Assembly (NCBI GenBank): GCA_947565915.1
Contig: CANOHY010000033.1
Location: 1-19,256 of the forward strand
Length of the DNA: 19,256 bases
Reading direction: 5' to 3'
DNA from: an uncultured Eggerthellaceae bacterium
Lineage (GTDB): Bacteria; Actinomycetota; Coriobacteriia; Coriobacteriales; Eggerthellaceae
Notes under the pieces: generated by a model
The model's database searches: none
Told to the model about the DNA's origin: nothing
What the model saw: the letters and a program-made list of their open reading frames with translations, nothing else
Shown here: positions 17,135 through 19,256 of the stretch, in pieces
Layout of the letters: each line of letters starts with the position of its first letter
Position numbering within the stretch: the stretch's first letter is position 1
Made by a program: the position numbers and the translations under genes

Positions 17135-18442
17135 CTACTCTCCCTTTTCGCGGTTGTCGATGACGCGCTTCGCCTTGCCCTCCGAACGCGGAATGGATTT
17201 CGGCTCCACGATCTTCACCTTCAAGCCAACCGAGAGCGCGCTCTTCAGCTTGGCTTCGACCTCACGCTGCAAGCGCTCGATGGCCGACACCTCGTCGAAC
17301 TGGTAGTCGGGCTCCATTTCCACCTTCAGCGTGACGCGGTCGAGGTGATCCACCGTGGTGAGCTCCACCTGATACCAGCTGGAAAGCTCGGGCACCGTCT
17401 TCATGACGTCCTCGATCTGGCTGGGGAACACGTTCACGCCACGGATGATGAGCATGTCGTCAGTGCGACCATGCAAGCGGTCGATCCTGCGGTGCGTGCG
17501 CCCGCAAGCGCACTCGCCGGGCAGGATACGCGTGATGTCGCGCGTGCGATAGCGGATGACCGGCGACGCCTCGCGATCGATGGTGGTCAGCACCAGCTCG
17601 CCCCACTCGCCATCGGGGAGCACCTCGCCCGTTTGCGGGTCGATGATCTCGGCGTAGAAGTGGTCCTCGGCCAAATGCAAGCCCGTTTGCTCCCAGCACT
17701 CGATGGCAACGCCGGGGCCCATGGTTTCGGTGAGGCCGTATACGTCCAGCACCTTGTAGTTGAGCTTCTTCTCAAGGTCGGCGCGGAAGTTGTCGCTGAA
17801 GGGCTCGGCACCATGGATGCCCGCGCGCAGCGAGAACTCCTTGGCGGGGTCGATGCCCATCTCAAGCGCCGTGTCGGCGATGTGCATGGCGTAGGACGGC
17901 GTGCAGCACAGGATGGTGGAGCCCATCTCCTTGAGCACCTTGATCTGGCGCTCGGTGTTGCCTGCGCTCATGGGAATGGTGGTGCAGCCTTGGTACAAGC
18001 CGCCATAATGTGCGCCCAAACCACCCGTGAACAGGCCATAGCCATAGCACACGTGCACGATGTCGTTCTCGTCGCCGTTCGCGTACTCGATGCCACGCGC
18101 GAAGCAAGAGCCCCATATCTCGAGGTCCTTCTTCGTGTAGCCGCCGACGGTGGCCACGCCCATGGTGCCCGAGGACATGTGAATCTCCTCGACCTCGCTC
18201 ATGGGAGTTGCGAACATCTTGTAGGGGTAGTTGTCGCGCAAGTCCTGCTTGGTGGTGAAGGGCGCTTTGCGCAAATCCTCGAGCGTTTCCACGGCGTACG
18301 GATCGAAACCCGCCTCGTCGAAGAGCTGTTTGTAGAACGGCACGTTCTCGTAACAGGTAACGACCGTCTTCTTGACGCCCTCAAGCTGGATGGCCTCGAT
18401 TTGCTCATGCGGAGCCCTCAGTATTGCCTGCTCTATGCCCAT
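17135..18442 (-). CDS. paaK: Phenylacetate-CoA ligase family enzyme (AMP-forming)
   Basis: This 435-residue adenylate-forming ligase would activate phenylacetate or a related aryl acid with ATP and CoA. It has the usual PaaK length and motifs in order: MSSGTMGVATVGGYTKKDL (ATP loop), a mid-domain YGLTETMGPGVAIECW, VIRYRTRDITRIL, then CACGRTHRRIDRLHGRTDDMLIIRGVNVFPSQIE, leading to the small C-terminal domain. The paired CxC in GECACGR is typical of the family. Phenylacetate, indoleacetate and similar acids arise from amino-acid fermentation, and the adjoining ACT protein fits such a pathway. A GAAAGG site precedes the ATG at 18442. It is the first gene of the six-gene - strand cluster. Aryl substrate specificity cannot be read from sequence. 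Confidence 0.9.
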   Translation of the reverse strand: MGIEQAILRAPHEQIEAIQLEGVKKTVVTCYENVPFYKQLFDEAGFDPYAVETLEDLRKAPFTTKQDLRDNYPYKMFATPMSEVEEIHMSSGTMGVATVGGYTKKDLEIWGSCFARGIEYANGDENDIVHVCYGYGLFTGGLGAHYGGLYQGCTTIPMSAGNTERQIKVLKEMGSTILCCTPSYAMHIADTALEMGIDPAKEFSLRAGIHGAEPFSDNFRADLEKKLNYKVLDVYGLTETMGPGVAIECWEQTGLHLAEDHFYAEIIDPQTGEVLPDGEWGELVLTTIDREASPVIRYRTRDITRILPGECACGRTHRRIDRLHGRTDDMLIIRGVNVFPSQIEDVMKTVPELSSWYQVELTTVDHLDRVTLKVEMEPDYQFDEVSAIERLQREVEAKLKSALSVGLKVKIVEPKSIPRSEGKAKRVIDNREKGE

Positions 18443-18897
18443 GGGTAACCTTTCATTCGATCTGGGGCGCGTACTACCTCCTGTATCTTCTCATTTACGC
18501 ACCGTTCATCTTACCCCAAAACGAGGGCTCGCCCATGCTTTTGTCGGCATATCACAATGAGTTAACGTGCAAAGAGGAACGAGCTTTCGTTAACTTCTGA
18601 ATTGCAGTGGTTCCCGTGGGTATTACATCCAAACTGCCCGCGACAAGAGCTACGCCAAGGAAGGAAAAAGCAAGCTATTCGGAGACTCCTGCAAAGCGCG
18701 AATGGTAACTCTCGGAGGGGTAGCTGCATCGACTTTCCCCCTCACGTGCATGGATTCGGCAGCATGCGCCAAAGTGCCCCAACCCATCGTGCCTGGTCAG
18801 CGCATTCCGCGAGAAACAGGTTGCTTGGATTCACTCAATGAGGCATACATCTGCGGCATGAAGTCAATGCAAGTGGCCCTACTGCAGATATCGAAGC
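18443..18897. other. 455-nt intergenic region upstream of paaK
   Basis: No gene can be supported here. The part next to paaK is its leader and holds AGGAGG (18477-18482, - strand) too far from any start, an 8-codon frame (18456-18433) overlapping the paaK start, and a possible -10 TAAGAT at 18508-18513 without a clear -35. An inverted repeat lies at 18560-18595. Reading frames between 18600 and 18897 are short on both strands, lack ribosome-binding sites and show no recognisable domain; I see no hairpin element of the family found elsewhere. Confidence 0.6.
18560..18595. promoter_or_regulatory. GTTAAC inverted repeat, possible operator
   Basis: AGTTAACG (18560-18567) and CGTTAACT (18588-18595) are exact inverted copies 20 nt apart, with a smaller AACGA/TCGTT dyad (18578-18591) overlapping the second. 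It lies about 120 nt upstream of the paaK start. The spacing suits a regulator dimer pair, but no bound protein is known. Confidence 0.4.
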
Positions 18898-19256
18898 TCA
18901 TTGCCCATCTGCCTCATCCTTGGCATACCAACGCTCCCAGAACCGAAGCTTCGCGAAGTAATCCCGGCGGTGCTGGCGCACGTAGGGCTGGAGCGCCTCG
19001 ATCAGCTCGTCAACATCCATTCCTTGAAGCCTGCTCGCCAGGAAGGCTATGCCGGGGATGGCACGGTAGAAGTTCTCGTATTCCTCCAGGTTCATGAAGG
19101 GCCTGGCGTCCATCGAGCCCGAGTCGTCCAAGCAGCCTATCACCACGAGGTCGCCCGAGCGCCTGACCCAGCGCACGTCATCGATCGGAACCCCCATCAT
19201 AGCCACCTCGGTTTCCATCCCGATGAGCCCATCCTCGAACCAGGTGATGCATTGCC
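18898..19256 (-). CDS. Unidentified protein, 3' part only (runs off the window)
   Basis: The frame is open from the window edge to the TGA at 18898, about 118 residues. An internal ATG at 19218 exists, but coding-like sequence continues upstream (QCITWFEDGLIG precedes METEVAMMG), so the real start is beyond the window. The sequence is soluble, acidic and aromatic-rich: DDVRWVRRSGDLVVIGCLDD, then a helical segment (YENFYRAIPGIAFLASRL, DVDELIEALQPYVRQHRRDY) and a Trp/Phe-rich end (FWERWYAK). I do not recognise a family. Coding is inferred from the coherent composition up to the edge. Confidence 0.6.
   Translation of the reverse strand, partial: QCITWFEDGLIGMETEVAMMGVPIDDVRWVRRSGDLVVIGCLDDSGSMDARPFMNLEEYENFYRAIPGIAFLASRLQGMDVDELIEALQPYVRQHRRDYFAKLRFWERWYAKDEADGQ

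Noticed and set aside
17345..18448. 367-residue open frame on the + strand opposite paaK
   Set aside because: Antisense shadow of a well-supported PaaK; low-complexity Ala/Val/His/Leu content with no motif.
18433..18456. 8-codon leader frame overlapping the paaK start on the - strand
   Set aside because: Its ATG lacks a well-spaced ribosome-binding site (AGGAGG is 20 nt away) and it has no run of regulatory codons, so an attenuator peptide cannot be supported.
18602..19097. Short + strand frames (79 and 131 codons) right of paaK
   Set aside because: No ribosome-binding site or domain, overlap with the better-supported - strand frame, and stop codons in every continuous reading; insufficient to call a gene or pseudogene.

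Overview
The window (19,256 bp, fairly GC-rich) looks like chromosomal DNA of an anaerobic high-GC Gram-positive, most likely a coriobacterium of the Eggerthellaceae type. This is inferred from gene style (a stand-alone UroD-like corrinoid methyltransferase relative, an EpsC-type serine acetyltransferase, phenylacetate-CoA ligase with an ACT partner, LicA/LicB) and from possible leaderless starts. No rRNA, tRNA, CRISPR array, transposase or phage gene was found.

Layout: (1) 1-247, a long hairpin repeat element and a good promoter. (2) 248-2218 (+), a LicA-like choline kinase and a LicB-like permease, closed by a rho-independent terminator. (3) 2310-3123 (-), a HAD phosphatase with a zinc-ribbon ORF overlapping its 3' end in another frame. 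(4) 3216-6446 (+), carB. (5) 6465-6668, a second hairpin element. (6) QueD-like (-) and ThrH-like (+) genes, divergent. (7) 7895-8893 (+), a UroD-family methyltransferase relative. (8) 8931-9249, two more hairpin elements in opposite orientation. (9) 9254-11946, a bacterial Elp3 and a Trm9/ALKBH8-like methyltransferase, divergent from a perfect 16-bp inverted repeat that covers both start codons. (10) 18442 down to 12038 (-), a probable six-gene operon: phenylacetate-CoA ligase, tandem-ACT protein, SlyD-like FKBP, polysaccharide flippase, NAD synthetase, serine acetyltransferase. (11) The right edge holds the 3' part of an unidentified protein on the - strand.

Two things stand out. First, a family of dispersed intergenic elements, four full copies and one half copy, in which the internal sequence is conserved while outer and inner stems differ between copies yet remain self-complementary. 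That is the pattern of a structured RNA or structure-specific DNA element, and I do not recognise it. Second, the elp3/trm9-like pair: in eukaryotes Elp3 makes cm5U at tRNA wobble positions and Trm9 methylates it to mcm5U, so this may be a compact bacterial version of that pathway. Its two genes seem to be transcribed leaderless from mirror-image -10 boxes.

Other oddities are an NAD synthetase whose glutaminase domain has lost its catalytic triad, and a possible frameshift at the end of the HAD gene.
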